A stretch of 64,000 bases of DNA, from the NCBI GenBank assembly GCA_037176705.1, contig CM073885.1:93062501-93126500 (forward strand). The letters run 5' to 3'. Of the stretch, positions 36,592-48,144 are shown in pieces. The notes beneath the pieces are model-generated. The model made no database searches. It was not told where the DNA came from and worked only from the letters and a program-made list of their open reading frames with translations. Numbering within the stretch: position 1 is the first letter of the stretch; each line of letters opens with the position of its first letter. The translations under genes were made by a program, and so were the position numbers. Source of the stretch: Molossus alvarezi. Taxonomy: Eukaryota; Chordata; Mammalia; Chiroptera; Molossidae.

Positions 36592-37497
36592 CTAAATGCA
36601 AAAGAAATGCAATTATCACATGAAATATGTGCCTAAGGTACTTTTCCTGAATTAGTCAGTCGGCATCTATTTTCGTTTCAGAAGAAAAGGAAAATTCCAC
36701 GCTATATAAGATATGTCTCCAATAAAATATTTGTGAAACTTGGAGGGTTACTTTTTAAGCTGTTTTATTGACTCTGATCAAGACAGAAGCCAGTTTTTCT
36801 CTAATTGTAGCAAGAGAGATTCCCCCAAGCCTCTTATTTTAAAGAATAGAGGCTTAGAAACAGGAAATGTTCTCACAGTCACCTTCTAACAATTTTCCTT
36901 TTTCTTTTTTATATTTGAAGTTTTAATGTAAAACAAGTATTTGAGACAGGAAACTAACTGACTTGAGGTATATATAGAAATATTTATACTCTTCTTAATT
37001 TTTTTTATTACTTACAGATCTTTCATAGATGTTTTCTCTTTGCTTTAAGCATGAAATTTAACTTTGTATATCACTATTTCCTAAAAAAATTTCATAAATA
37101 ATAAAAGTAAAAATGAAAACAGTTATGACCTAGGTTTTAGATATTCTATAATAAATCTCAGGTTGCGAATAAAAAAAGATAACTCAGGGTGAGAATAAAA
37201 AGAATACCTCAAATATTTTGGTGGTGAAAGTCGAGAATTTGATGAGATAGTAAAATATTCAATTTTACTTTGGCATAATCTATCAATAATTCAATTTTTC
37301 ACTCATATTTGATAGTCACCCTAATTGGATTTAGCGTAGATCAGGAATCACAGCATCAAACACAGGTGAGGTAAAACAGAGTCCTCAGTGAACATGTGTT
37401 TAATGAATAAATTAAAAAGTTAATTAATTTTTGAAGTGTCCACCCAATATTTATCCAAATATGCATACATCCTCAATCACACACCTACACACGCATC
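36592..37497. other. No gene seen, AT-rich DNA
   Basis: Nothing recognised. Short frames only. Confidence 0.5.
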
Positions 37498-37511
37498 AAG
37501 AACTGTGTTAA

Positions 37512-37763
37512 GCCCTGGCCGGTTTGGCTCAGCAGTTAGAGCGTCGTCGGCCTGCAGTCCAGAGAGATCCGAGTTTGGTTCCCACTAAGGGCGTGTACCT
37601 AGGTTGCAGTTTGTCCTGGCCCTGGTTGGGTCGTGCGGGTGGAAGCCACTCGATGTGTCCCTTTCACGTCAATGTTTCTCTCTCTCTCTCTTCCTCTCTC
37701 TCCCTCCCACTCTATCTGAACAAAAAATGGAAAAATGTCCTTGGGTGAGGATAAAAGAAAAAA
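37512..37763 (+). mobile_element. Ves SINE
   Basis: GCCCTGGCCGGTTTGGCTC head with a small GTC duplication in GCGTCGTCGGCC, body, CT tract, GGTGAGGATAAAAG tail. AAGAACTGTGTTAA (37498-37511) and AAGAACTGTGCTAA (37764-37777) form a 14-bp duplication with one difference. Confidence 0.95.
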
Positions 37764-37779
37764 AAGAACTGTGCTAAAT

Positions 37780-38045
37780 GCAAAGGATACAGTGATAAAT
37801 GAGATAGAAATTACCTTAGCTGTCATAGAACTTTTAAACATTCTAGTGAGAGTGAACATTTATAAACACATTTTTTAAAAAGATCCCCCAAACACAAAAA
37901 TCACAACTTTCAATAAATTCAAATAAAAGCAAAAATGGGGAGAGGAAGGTGATTGGATACTTTGCTAGAGTTAGGGAAAGTCTTACTGAGGAAGTGACTC
38001 TCTAAGCAGAAATCTTAAAGAAAAGAAGGAGCTGCCATTTTATAA
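37780..38045 (+). repeat. L2 fragment
   Basis: GGATACAGTGATAAATGAGA, then the 'catagaacttttaaacattctagtgag' and 'cttactgaggaagtgac' blocks, keeps the order of the LINE-2 3' region. Decayed. Confidence 0.5.
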
Positions 38046-38052
38046 ACTGCCA

Positions 38053-38143
38053 GGAAGGAAGGAAGGAAGGAAGGAAGGAAGGAAGGAAGGAAGGAAGGAA
38101 GGAAGGAAGGAAGGAAGGAAGGAAGGAAGGAAGGAAGGAAGGG
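38053..38143. repeat. (GGAA)n microsatellite
   Basis: About 22 tandem GGAA units without interruption. Length is likely polymorphic. Confidence 0.97.
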
Positions 38144-39660
38144 TAGGAGGGAGACTTGCTAATCTTAGAATATTCTTTCTCCAGAATTACTCTTCCCCAG
38201 CAATATTATTCCTATGCAAAGCTCATGAGCAGAGAACTAGAAAGGAGTCAGAAATGGAAAGTTAAACAAATAAAAAAATGTTCTGGCTTTCACAAGGATA
38301 AAATCTGAAAACTAAGGATGAATAAATGGTATATGGATTCCAAGAAAAATTATACAATACATTTCTAAATATATTTAATATCACTTACAGAAAAAATTAA
38401 CCACTGGTGATTAGTATCTGCTCATTAATAACAAATATAGGCAGATTTAACTAATTTCCTCGATTGATCATGTTGTAAAATTGCTAAGGGTAGATTTCTG
38501 GATTTCCACAGGGCATTCAAAATCTTGCAATGCCATCCTTATGCATGACTGGGGGAAATATGTGTTATGGAACAGTCAAGTTATGTACATATTTAACTGG
38601 AAATTGTTAATAATGCCAAATTAAGGGGTTTTCTCCAGTGATATGCTATGGACATCTGCCATCCTGTCTTAAGGATTAAATATGAAATCCAGATGATAAT
38701 ACATTATTGATAGAGAATCTAAAATCTCTAGGAGGGAATAGAGCATTATTGAATAGTTAGAATTTCCTTACCAAGAGATCTTTCTATAACTTTCATCTTT
38801 GGATCCCAAGATAATTATTGGATGTATATAGAATATTTTCAATCTTTCTTCTCTGTGACATCCCTTCAAACACTTGAAGAAAAATATATTCACGTTCAGT
38901 CTTTTTTTGAGACAATCATTCCTTATATCTTCTGCTTTTATCCTCATGCCTGACAATCTTGGTTAACTTTCTCTGTATATATTTCAGTTTACCTATATGC
39001 AAGTAAAAGTGTGGTTCTAAGTAGTGAGCTCTGTATGCCCATTCCAAGGATGAAATGTGCTGCCTACGGGGATGGTCAGCTCTCTAATACTCGAACCTGA
39101 GGCTAGATGATGACTGGGAGCTAAATCAAGTAGAGGAATCTCATTCAATTACCTCTGTGGTCTTTAAGGCCTCTATAGCATGTTAACTTACATCATCCAT
39201 CAACAATGGTTCAGTTACATAAATTTTATGTGAACACATGGTTGAACTAATTATTGTATAATATGTTATCAATAATTTTGACAAGTAAGTGCTATTCTGG
39301 ATCCAGTATAGAAAAAACCAGTAAAGGAAAATCATGTTATACCAAGAAATAGATCTTAATTGAAAATTTCTATCAGTTATCTGTTATGTTGTAGCCTTTC
39401 TCATTGAAGTTATTTTATTCTTAATTTATAAAAGCAGCTTCTTACGTAGTATATCTATGACTTGTGTTAATGTTTTATCTCTATCAAAGTATTTACACAG
39501 GCTCATTAACTAAGATGACTTAGTTATCTTGGTTTATGGGTGTGGCAGAGCAATTGAAAAACTTAAAAGTCACTGGGCTATTTCTGTTTAAGCTGAAATA
39601 ATAGATCTTTAATGCTGTGCTATACTAAATGCAGGTGTGACAACTTTTCAAAAATATATT
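38144..39660. other. No gene seen, AT-rich DNA
   Basis: No element or gene recognised. Confidence 0.5.
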
Positions 39661-39663
39661 AGG

Positions 39664-40040
39664 ATTAGATATCTTTCTTTATTACAGCTGCATTGTATTC
39701 CATTGTGTATATACATCACAACTTTTTTATCCACTCATCTATTGATGGACACCTGGGCTGTATCACATGATATCAATTATTTGTGGAATATAATGAACAA
39801 AACAAGCTGATGAATGAGATACACCCAGAGACATAGAAGTAGGGTACAGACTGACAAACCTCAGAAGATGGAGATGGCAGGGGAGGGAGGAAAATATAAA
39901 CCACAGAACTTACATGCATGTATGTATAACCATGGACATAGACAACAATGCTAGAGGGGTGGGATTGGGTGGAGGGTGTGAATGGGGGGAAAAGGAGAAA
40001 CATCTGTAACAAAAATGAAAATTAAAAAATTAAAATTTAT
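39664..40040 (+). mobile_element. 5'-inverted (twin-primed) L1 stub
   Basis: 39761-40035 is the L1 end in plus orientation (TTGTGGAATATAATGAACA, 3' UTR, AT-rich tail). 39664-39760 is ORF2 C-terminal sequence in the opposite orientation (ATCTTTCTTTATTACAGC, then TCCATTGTGTATATACATCA). The inverted part corresponds to about 46945-47045 of copy C, just upstream of the plus part, with roughly 75-100 bases lost at the junction. This is the signature of twin priming by L1 reverse transcriptase. Confidence 0.88.
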
Positions 40041-40144
40041 ATATATATGTTAACAGTGCAAAAATGTGATTTTTATATAGAAATAAATCATGTATCTTGA
40101 GGTAATTCTCTAAATTACTCTTTACCTTAATTTCCTCATCTTTG

Positions 40145-40392
40145 TTTTATTTATTTTTTAATTCCCACCTGAGGACATTTTTTCATTTATCTTCAGATAG
40201 AGCAGGAGGGAGAGAGAGAGAGAGAGAGAAACATTGATGAGAGAGACATTGACTGGCTGCCTCCCTCACAACCCCAACCAGGGCTGGGGACTGAACCGCG
40301 CAACTGAGGTATGTGTCCTTGACTAAAATCAAACCTGAGACTCTTTGGTCCATGGGCAAATTCTCCAACTGCTGAGCCAAACTGGCTAGGGC
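40145..40392 (-). mobile_element. Ves SINE, older
   Basis: In reverse: AT-rich tail, CCCACCTGAGGAC, a GA tract, body and a GCCCTAGCCAGTTTGGCTC head. CCTCATCTTTG duplicates flank it (40134-40144, 40393-40403). Confidence 0.92.
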
Positions 40393-40403
40393 CCTCATCT
40401 TTG

Positions 40404-41248
40404 AATGATACTTTGATGTTTTACTCTTCCTAGTATAGTTTTTTTAATTATAGTTTATCTTTAATTGGTGAAGGAATACAGATATAAAGAGAAAATGAAT
40501 GACTACATAAATAATCAATTGAATGTATACAATGAGTATTTGGTGAGCACTAGGGTTCTGTGAGAGATGAAGGTCAAAAACAGAGCCTTAAAAATTTACT
40601 AAGCAGTTCTTACAAATTGGTTATAGGTAAAGTCATTTAAATTTGCAATAGTTAACTGACATTCTTGGAAGTGGATTTAAGGGTGGTGTTCATAATCAGG
40701 AGTTAAAAGGGTCAGAACAGATAGATACACGTTCATTATCCAGTATAAGTTCAGCACACACTCTCAGAACCATGGATTTTATAAACTCCTGCAACCCTGA
40801 GAAAAATTAGAAAAGATTCTAATAACCACCTTAAGAATTAAAAAAAAAAAAAAAAAAATACACTGTATTTGAGAATGATTATGAACTGTTTGAACAGCCA
40901 ACTGATTATAAGATTGTCTTCATCATAACAATAATTGAGAACAAGAGCTTGATAATAATACAGTTTGTGATTTTGAAAGCCATACATTTTACATATGTAA
41001 TTGCTTTTACTCATACAAACACTGAAAGACAGGTATCTTAACCCCTGCTTCTAGGCAGTTCAAAATTAGTAGTAATTAATATTAATATTAGTTATGAATG
41101 CACCCCACCACACACACTGAAATGCCTCCAAAAGTAAAAATTACCCATTGTAATGAAAAGAAGTGAAATTTGCTTTGGTGTTTCTCCATCCAAGAAACCA
41201 TTTCTAAGTTTTTTTAATATATGTTATTTCATATTTCTCTCTAGTCTT
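40404..41248. other. No gene seen; L2-like patch and an A-run
   Basis: About 40490-40600 has an L2-like order (TGAGTATTTGGTGAGCACTA). There is an A-run at 40840-40858. Otherwise nothing. Confidence 0.4.
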
Positions 41249-41264
41249 AAAAAATGTGTATTTC

Positions 41265-41512
41265 GCCCTGGCCAGTTTGGCTCAGCGGTTAGAGCGTCGG
41301 CCTGCAGTCCAGAGAGACCCGGGTTCGGTTCCCGCTAAGGGCACGTACTTTGGTTGCAGTTTGTCCCCGGCCCAGGTTGGTCGTGCGGGTGGCAGCCACT
41401 CGATGTGTCCCTTCACGTCGATGTTTCTCTCTCTCTCTCTCCCTTTCTCTCTCTCCCTCCCACTCTATCTATACAAAAAATGGAAAAATATCCTCGGGTG
41501 AGGATAAAAAAA
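41265..41512 (+). mobile_element. Ves SINE, young
   Basis: GCCCTGGCCAGTTTGGCTC head, GGGTTCGGTTCCCGC B-box, CpG-rich body, CT tract, GGTGAGGATA and A-tail. A perfect 16-bp duplication AAAAAATGTGTATTTC flanks it (41249-41264, 41513-41528). Confidence 0.97.
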
Positions 41513-41747
41513 AAAAAATGTGTATTTCTTATATATTTGTAAATAAGTGCAGATATATCAAAGTTTTTTAATACAAAGTTCCAATTTTCATTAAAACAAA
41601 GACTGGAACAAATGCTGTAACATATATATTTCTCTATATTTTTATTTTTTATGCTAATATTTTTGTAGAAAAGCTTCTTAGGATTGTAGAGTCATAAAGT
41701 TTGGGAAATTTTTATGGATAAAAATTGCCTTTTAAAATATTGTCTGG

Positions 41748-42377
41748 GACCGGGGAAGGCGGCGGAAAGTTAACTCTACCTTCTCCCTCCCCGCTGTGCA
41801 CGGCCCTGGAAACTCTGTAGCCGCTGAAGCCGCACAGACTCGCCGACCCCAGGGAACTCCGCGGGACCGGGGAACGCGGTGGAAAGTTAACTCTACCGTC
41901 TCCCTTCCCGCTGTGCATGGCCCTGGAAACTTTGTAGCGGGCTAAACTCTCCGCTGAAGCCACACAGACTCCTGGCCCCCAGGGAACTGGGCGGGACCAG
42001 GGAACTCGGCGGGACCGGGGAACGCGGCGGAAAGTTAACTCTACCTTCTCCCTTCCCGCCGGTGCACGGCCCTGGAAACTCTGTAGCCGCTGAAGCCGCA
42101 CAGACTCACGGCACCAAGGGAACTCCGAGGGACCGGGGAACTAGTGGGAAATTATTCCCACCACCTCCCTTGCTACCCTGCATGGGCCCTCGTAGCGCTA
42201 TAGCCTGCTAAACTCTCAGCTGGAGCCACACAGACTCCCGGAGAACAGGGGACTTGGCGGGATTAAAGTGGGTCCTCCCTGGTGCATCCAAAACCAGGAG
42301 AGGGAGCCACAAACAGCAAAACACCAACACCCACTGGGAAAACTTGGCAGACTCCAAAGCCCACTGTGATAACGAAA
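41748..42377 (+). promoter_or_regulatory. L1 5' UTR with tandem monomers (probable promoter)
   Basis: Four head-to-tail units begin with GACCGGGGAA or a close variant: 41748-41864, 41865-42012, 42013-42130 and 42131-42260, about 117-148 bases each. Units 1-3 share GGAAAGTTAACTCTACC and GCCCTGGAAACT blocks. Unit 4 is more diverged. A unique 117-base linker leads to the ORF1 start. The array is CpG-rich. The layout resembles the monomer promoters of rodent L1s, though the sequence is not theirs. Units differ in length because unit 2 has an extra GGGACCAGGGAACTCGGC-type block. Confidence 0.85.
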
Positions 42378-43280
42378 ATGGTGAGAAACAGAAACAAAAG
42401 CCAAATGAAAGATCAAGAGACCTCTACAGAAGATGAAATAAATGAGGTGCAGTTAAGCAAGTTAACAGAACTAGAATTTAGTGCCATGATGTTGCGGAAG
42501 CTCAACAGCATGTGTAAGGACATGAGCAACATGAGTAAAGACATAGAAATGTTGAAAATAAACCATCTGGAAATGAAAAACCAACAGGAAGAAATGAAGA
42601 ATGACATATCAGAAATGAAAAACACACTGGAAGGTCTAAAAAGCAGAGTAGGGGAAGCTGAGGACCGGATCAGTGAATTAGAAGACAGGCTAGAAGAAAT
42701 CAACCAATCAGAAAACCAAAAGGAAAAAAAGATTAAAAAACAGGAAGAGAGCTTAAGAGAATTGTGGGACAACTGGAAACGTAATAATATTCGTATCATA
42801 GGAGTCCCTGAAGAAGAAGAAAGTAAGCGAGGGCTAGAGAATATATTCAAAGAAATAGTGACAGAAAACTTCCCTAATTTGGTGAAGGAAGAAGGCATTC
42901 AAGTTCAAGAAGCTCAGAGAGCCCCAAGTAAGAAGAACCCAAACAGGCCCACACCAAGACACATAGTAATCAAACTGCCAAAAATTAAAGACAAAGAGAG
43001 AATCCTAAAAGCAGCAAGAGATAAGCAACAGGTTACCTACAAAGGAACCCCCATAAGGCTCTCAGCTGACTTTTCACAAGAAACATTACAGGCTCGAAGG
43101 GAATGGCATGAAGTAATCAAGGTCATGAAAAACAAGGATCTGAATCCAAGACTACTCTACCCAGCAAGGCTATCGTTCAAAATAGATGGTCAAATAAAGA
43201 GCTTCCCAGACAAAATGAGGCTAAGGGAGTACATTAGCACCAAACCAGCACTGCAAGAAATGTTAAAAGGACTGCTGTAA
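42378..43280 (+). CDS. L1 ORF1 protein (ORF1p), intact
   Basis: Complete 300-residue ORF1p, a trimeric RNA-binding chaperone that packages L1 RNA in cytoplasmic particles. Residues 1-25 are basic and polar. About 28-137 form a long coiled coil with heptads (LRKLNSMCKD, ISELEDRLEEI). The RRM begins near 138 with IRIIGVPEEEE. The C-terminal domain spans about 218-290, with TPIRLSADFSQETLQARREW and RLLYPARLSFKIDG. The start chosen is the ATG giving MVRNRNKSQ, which matches the ORF1 starts of the two other copies. An upstream in-frame ATG at 42282 would add 32 residues of 5' UTR and is less likely. It is shorter than the human 338-residue protein, mainly at the N-terminus. No lesion seen. Confidence 0.95.
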   Translation: MVRNRNKSQMKDQETSTEDEINEVQLSKLTELEFSAMMLRKLNSMCKDMSNMSKDIEMLKINHLEMKNQQEEMKNDISEMKNTLEGLKSRVGEAEDRISELEDRLEEINQSENQKEKKIKKQEESLRELWDNWKRNNIRIIGVPEEEESKRGLENIFKEIVTENFPNLVKEEGIQVQEAQRAPSKKNPNRPTPRHIVIKLPKIKDKERILKAARDKQQVTYKGTPIRLSADFSQETLQARREWHEVIKVMKNKDLNPRLLYPARLSFKIDGQIKSFPDKMRLREYISTKPALQEMLKGLL

Positions 43281-43325
43281 TTACCAGGAGAAATGGGAAG
43301 AAAAATAGAACCACACTAAACAAAA

Positions 43326-46300
43326 ATGGCAATAAATAAGTACATATCAATAACCACCTTAAATGTAAATGGACTAAATGCTCCCATAAAAAAACACAGA
43401 GTAGCTGATTGGATAAGAAAGCAAGACTCATCTATATGCTGTTTACAAGAGACCCACCTCACAACAAAAGACTCACATAGATTGAAAGTGAAGGGATGGA
43501 AAAAAAATCTTTCAAGCAAATGGGAAAGAAAAAAAGCTGGGGTAGCAATACTTATATCTGATAAAATAGACTTCAGATTGAAGGCCATAACTAGAGACAA
43601 AAAAGCCCACTACATAATATTGAAAGGATCTATCCAACAGGAAGATATAACCTTGATAAACATATATGCACCCAATATAGGAGCACCAAAATATATTTAA
43701 AAACTATTGGAGGACTTCAAAGGAGAAATCGATAGCAATACAATCATAACAGGGGACTTCAACACCCCGCTCACATCACTGGATAGATCCTCTAGACAAA
43801 AAATTAGCAAGGAAACAGAGACTCTAAATGAAGCACTAGACCAAATGGATTTAATAGATATCTACAGAGAATTACACCCCAAAACTACAGAATTCACATT
43901 CTTCTCAAGTGCACATGGAACATTCTCAAAGATAGACCACATGTTAGAGCACAAACTAAGTCTCTACAAGTTCAAGAAGATTGAAATTATAACAAGCATC
44001 TTCTCAGACCACAATGGTATGAAACTAGAAATCAATTGCAAGAAGAACATACAAAGACATTTTAACACATGGAAGCTAAATAGAATGTTATTAAACAATG
44101 AATGGGTCACCGAGGAAATCAAGGAAGAAATCAAAAACTTCCTGGAAACCAATGAAAATGAGGACACAACAATACAAAATCTATGAGATGCAGCGAAAGC
44201 AGTTCTGAGAGGGAAGTTCATAGCACTACAGGCCTACCTCAAAAAAGAAGAAAAATCTCTAATAGACTACCTAACCTCACAACTTAAAGAACTAGAGAGT
44301 AAACAAAAAGAAAACCCCAGAGCAAGTAGAAGAAAGGAAATAGTAAGGATCAGAGCAGAAATAAACGACATAGAGACCAAAAAAACAATCCAGAGGATCA
44401 ATAAAACAAAGAGCTGGTTTTTCGAAAAGATAAACAAGATTGATGGACCCTTAGCTAGACTCACCAAGAAACAAAGAGAGAGAACCCAAATACATAAAAT
44501 CAGAAATGAAACAGGAGAGATAACAACTGACCCTACAGAAATACAAAAGATCGTTAACAACTACTATGAAAAATTATACGGTAACAAATTCGAAAATCTA
44601 AGCGAAATGGACAAATTTCTAGAAACACATAGTCTCCCAAAACTGGATCAGATAGAGATTGAAAACTTGAACAGACCAATAACAACAGAAGAAATTGAAG
44701 ATGTAATCAAGACTCTTCCAGCAAACAAAAGCCCAGGCCCAGATGGCTTCACAGGGGAGTTTTACCGAACATTCAAAGAAGAACTAATACCCATTCTCCT
44801 CAAACTATTTCAAAAAATTCAGGAAGAAGGAAGACTTCCAAACTCGTTTTATGAAACCAGCATAACTCTAATTCCAAAACCAGAAAAAGACACAACAAAG
44901 AAAGAAAACTACAGGCCAATATCCCTGATGAACATAGATGCCAAAATCCTGAACAAAATACTAGCAAATCGAATCCAGCAATACACCAGAAAAATTATCC
45001 ACCATGACCAGGTGGGATTCATCCCAGGGATGCAAGGCTGGTACAATATTCGCAAATCCATAAATGTTATACACCACAAAAATAAATTGAAGAATAAAAA
45101 CCACATGATCATATCAATAGATGCTGAAAAAGCCTTTGACAAAATCCAGCATCCATTTCTGATAAAAACGCTCAGCAGTGTGGGAATTGAGGGATCATAC
45201 CTAGACATAATAAAGGCCATATATGAAAGACCTACAGCCAACATCATACTCAATGGGCAAAAACTAAAAGCATTTCCCTTAAGAACAGGAACAAGGCAAG
45301 GATGCCCACTTTCGCCACTCCTATTTAACATAGTACTGGAAATTTTAGCCACAGCAATCAGACAGGAAGAAAAAATAAAAGGGATCCAAATTGGAAAGGA
45401 GGAAGTGAAACTGTCATTATTTGCAGATGACATGATACTGTACATAGAAAACCCCAAAGACTCCACCAAAAGCTTACTAGACTTAATAAATGAATTTGGC
45501 AAAGTAGCAGGATACAAAATTAACATGAAGAAATCGATGGCATTCTTATACACCAATGATGAACTCACAGAAAGAGAAACTAAGCAAACAATCCCATTTA
45601 CCATTGCGGCAAAAAAATTAAGATACCTAGGAATAAACTTAACCAAAGAGATAAAGGACCTATTCGCAGAAAACTACAGGTCTTTGAAAAAAGAAATAGA
45701 GCAAGATGTAAAAAAGTGGAAGAACATACCCTGTTCATGGATTGGGAGAATTAACATCATTAAAATGTCCATATTACCCAAAGCAATCTATAGATTCAAC
45801 GCAATCCCCATCAAAATACCAACGGCATACTTCACAGAATTATAACAATTACTTCAAAAGTTCATATGGAACCAAAAAAGTCCTCGAATAGCCACAGCAA
45901 TCTTGAAAAGGAAGAACAAAGTTGGAGGGATCACAATACCAGATTTCAGGTTATACTACAAAGCCACCATAATCAAAACAGCCTGGTACTGGCACAAGAA
46001 CAGGTATATAGACCAGTGGAACAGAATAGAGAACCCAGAACTGGACCCTAGGCAATATGCTCAATTAATATTTGACAAAGGTGGCAAGAGCATACAGTGG
46101 AGTAAGGACAGCCTCTTTAATAAATGGTGCTGGGAAAATTGGACAGCTACTTGCGGAAAAATGAAACTAGACCATCAACTTACACCCTACACCAAAATAA
46201 ACTCAAAATGGATAAAAGACTTAAATGTAACTCATGAATCCATAAAAATCCTAGAGGAGACTGTGGGCAACAAAATCTCAGACATCATACGCAGCAGAAT

Positions 46301-47150
46301 TTTTACTGACACATCACCTAAGGCAATAGAAACAAAGGAGAAAATGAACACATGGGACTACATCAAACTCAAAAGCTTCTGCACAGCGAAAGATACAATC
46401 ATCAAAACGGAAAGGCTACCCACTGTATGGGAGAGCATAATTGCCAATGATATATCAGATAAGGGGTTAATTTCCAATACATATAGAGTGCTCATACAAC
46501 TCCACAAAAGGAAGACAAAGAATCCAATTAAAAAATGGGCAGAGGAACTAAATAGACACCTCTCCAAACAGGACATACAAATGGCTAAGAGACATATGAA
46601 GAAATGTTCATCATCACTAACCATCAGAGAGATGCAAATCAAAACAACAATGAGGTATCTCCTCACACCTGTCAGAATGGCCGCCATCAACAAATCATCA
46701 AACAACAAGTGTTGGCGAGGGTGTGGAGAAAAGGGGACTCTAGTACACTGTTGGTGGGAATGCAGACTGGTGCAGCCACTATGGAAAACAATATGGTGTC
46801 ACCTCAAAAAATTAAAAATTGAACTCCCATTTGACCCAGTGATCCCACTTCTAGGAATATACCCTACGAAGCATAAAACACCAATCAGAAAGAATATATG
46901 TACCCCCATCTTTGTAGCAGCACTATTTACAATCGCTAAGATCTGGAAACAGCCCAAGTGCCCATCAGTAGACGAATGGATTAAAAAGCTGTGGTACATA
47001 TACACAATGGAGTACTTCGCAGCGGTAAGAAAGAAAGATCTCTTATCCTTTGAGACTACATGGAGGGACCTGGAAAGTATCATCCTAAGTGAAACAAGCC
47101 AAACAGAGAAAGACAAATTTCATATGATCTCACTGATTTGTGGAATATAA
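43326..47150 (+). pseudogene. L1 ORF2 protein gene, three nonsense codons
   Basis: A single frame of 1,275 codons including the stop, the length usual for L1 ORF2p. The endonuclease domain (about 1-240) keeps its active-site set: N13, E42, D144, D228 and H229 (NVNGL, QETHL, GDFN, SDHN). The reverse transcriptase keeps [12 protein letters not shown] and FADDMILY with D701-D702. The Cys-rich end is at 1129 onward ([18 protein letters not shown]). The frame is broken only by TAA at codon 125 (43698), TGA at 287 (44184) and TAA at 840 (45843). No frameshift was found. The first stop alone truncates the endonuclease, so this copy is inactive. ORF1 ends 45 bases upstream. Confidence 0.96.
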
Positions 47151-47351
47151 TGAACATAACAGTTTGAGGACAATCCCCTAAGGAGTAGGGAGGTGAGAGA
47201 GGGATGAACCACAGAACTTATATGCATGTATGCATGAACAGTGGACATGGACAACAATCTGGGGAAGGGGCAGGGAGGGAAGGGGGAGGGGGGAATCAGT
47301 GGGGGAAAAAAGGAGAATCATTTGTAACAAAAATTAATCAAAAAAAAAAAT
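47151..47351 (+). other. L1 copy C 3' UTR and poly(A)
   Basis: About 180 bases with a G-rich polypurine tract (GGGAGGGAAGGGGGAGGGG near 47274-47292), then TTTGTAACAAAAATTAATC and an A-run. The same 3' UTR type, in reverse, ends copies A and B and the fragments at 9904 and 30021. Confidence 0.9.
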
Positions 47352-47362
47352 ATATTGTCTGG

Positions 47363-47884
47363 ATATATACTCTGAAAACTATATTGGAGTACCTCTTTCT
47401 CCATACCCTTTCCCCTAAAAAACATCATTAAACTTTCGTTATCAATTTTGCTAATTAGTCAGAAAAACAATAGTGACAACCTTTATTGTTTGTAGTTGGT
47501 TTTCAATGAGACACTGCATAGTGTCCAAGATCAGCAGGCAGGTATGTGAACCTCAGTCCACTGGTCCGTGTTCTATTCATGGACATAGGAAATAAGATTA
47601 GATATGTTCTGTTGAGCTGATTTTGACTGATATTTCAGCAACAGACAGTGTGCTTCTCAAACAGCAGTGAACAATGAAATTCACAACAGTTTGACCTTTG
47701 ATATCTCAGAACGTTTTAGTATCCCTCCCATTTACTTCCTTTGGAGAGGGTTAGGTCTAGGTCTTAAAACACTAACATAGGTGGATATAACCTTACTTAT
47801 GCTTCTCACACCAAAAACATTAATTTTCACCCTTGAGATGTTTACAATTTCATGATGAGTCTCATATGCAAAACAAAGGTTTGA
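47363..47884. other. No gene seen
   Basis: Nothing recognised between the L1 and the next SINE. Confidence 0.5.
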
Positions 47885-47895
47885 AATTTTAAACC

Positions 47896-48099
47896 AAGCC
47901 TGGCTGGTGTTGCTCAGGGGTTGAGCATCCACACATGCATCAAGAGATCTCTGGTTCCATCCCTGTCAGGGCACATGCCTGGGTTGTGGGCCCGATCCCC
48001 AGTGGGGGGCATGCAGGAGGCAGCCAATCGATGTTCTCTCTCATCGATGTTTCTATCTCTTTCTCCCTCTCCTTCCTCTCTCTCTAAAATCAATAAAGG

Positions 48100-48139
<40 letters not shown>

Positions 48140-48144
48140 TATAT
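47896..48144 (+). mobile_element. Ves-type SINE, older subtype, with (AT)n tail
   Basis: GCCTGGCTGGTGTTGCTCAG head, GGTTCCATCCCTGTCAGGGC, body, CT tract, AAATCAATAAAGGAAAA, then (AT)n at 48102-48145 grown from the tail. AATTTTAAACC (47885-47895) and AATTTTAAATC (48145-48155) flank it. Confidence 0.92.

Larger units (their letters stand above)
41748..47351 (+). mobile_element. LINE-1 copy C, full-length, recent
   Basis: The element comprises a 5' UTR of tandem monomers, ORF1, a 45-base spacer, ORF2, a 3' UTR with G-rich tract and a poly(A) tail, 5.6 kb in all. ATATTGTCTGG at 41737-41747 and 47352-47362 is the target duplication, and the left flank CCTTTTAAAATATT contains the TTTT/AA site preferred by L1 endonuclease. 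ORF1 is intact. ORF2 is in one frame from end to end with three nonsense codons. This is the youngest L1 in the window and the best guide to the local active family, though this copy could not mobilise itself. Confidence 0.97.

Noticed and set aside
38053..38143. CRISPR-like repeat array
   Set aside because: Simple tetranucleotide repeat without spacers. No CRISPR or bacterial features occur in this eukaryotic DNA.
44909..45646. 245-codon open frame on the minus strand
   Set aside because: It is the reverse shadow of the L1 reverse transcriptase. The same shadow (201 codons) appears opposite copy B at 26021-26626.
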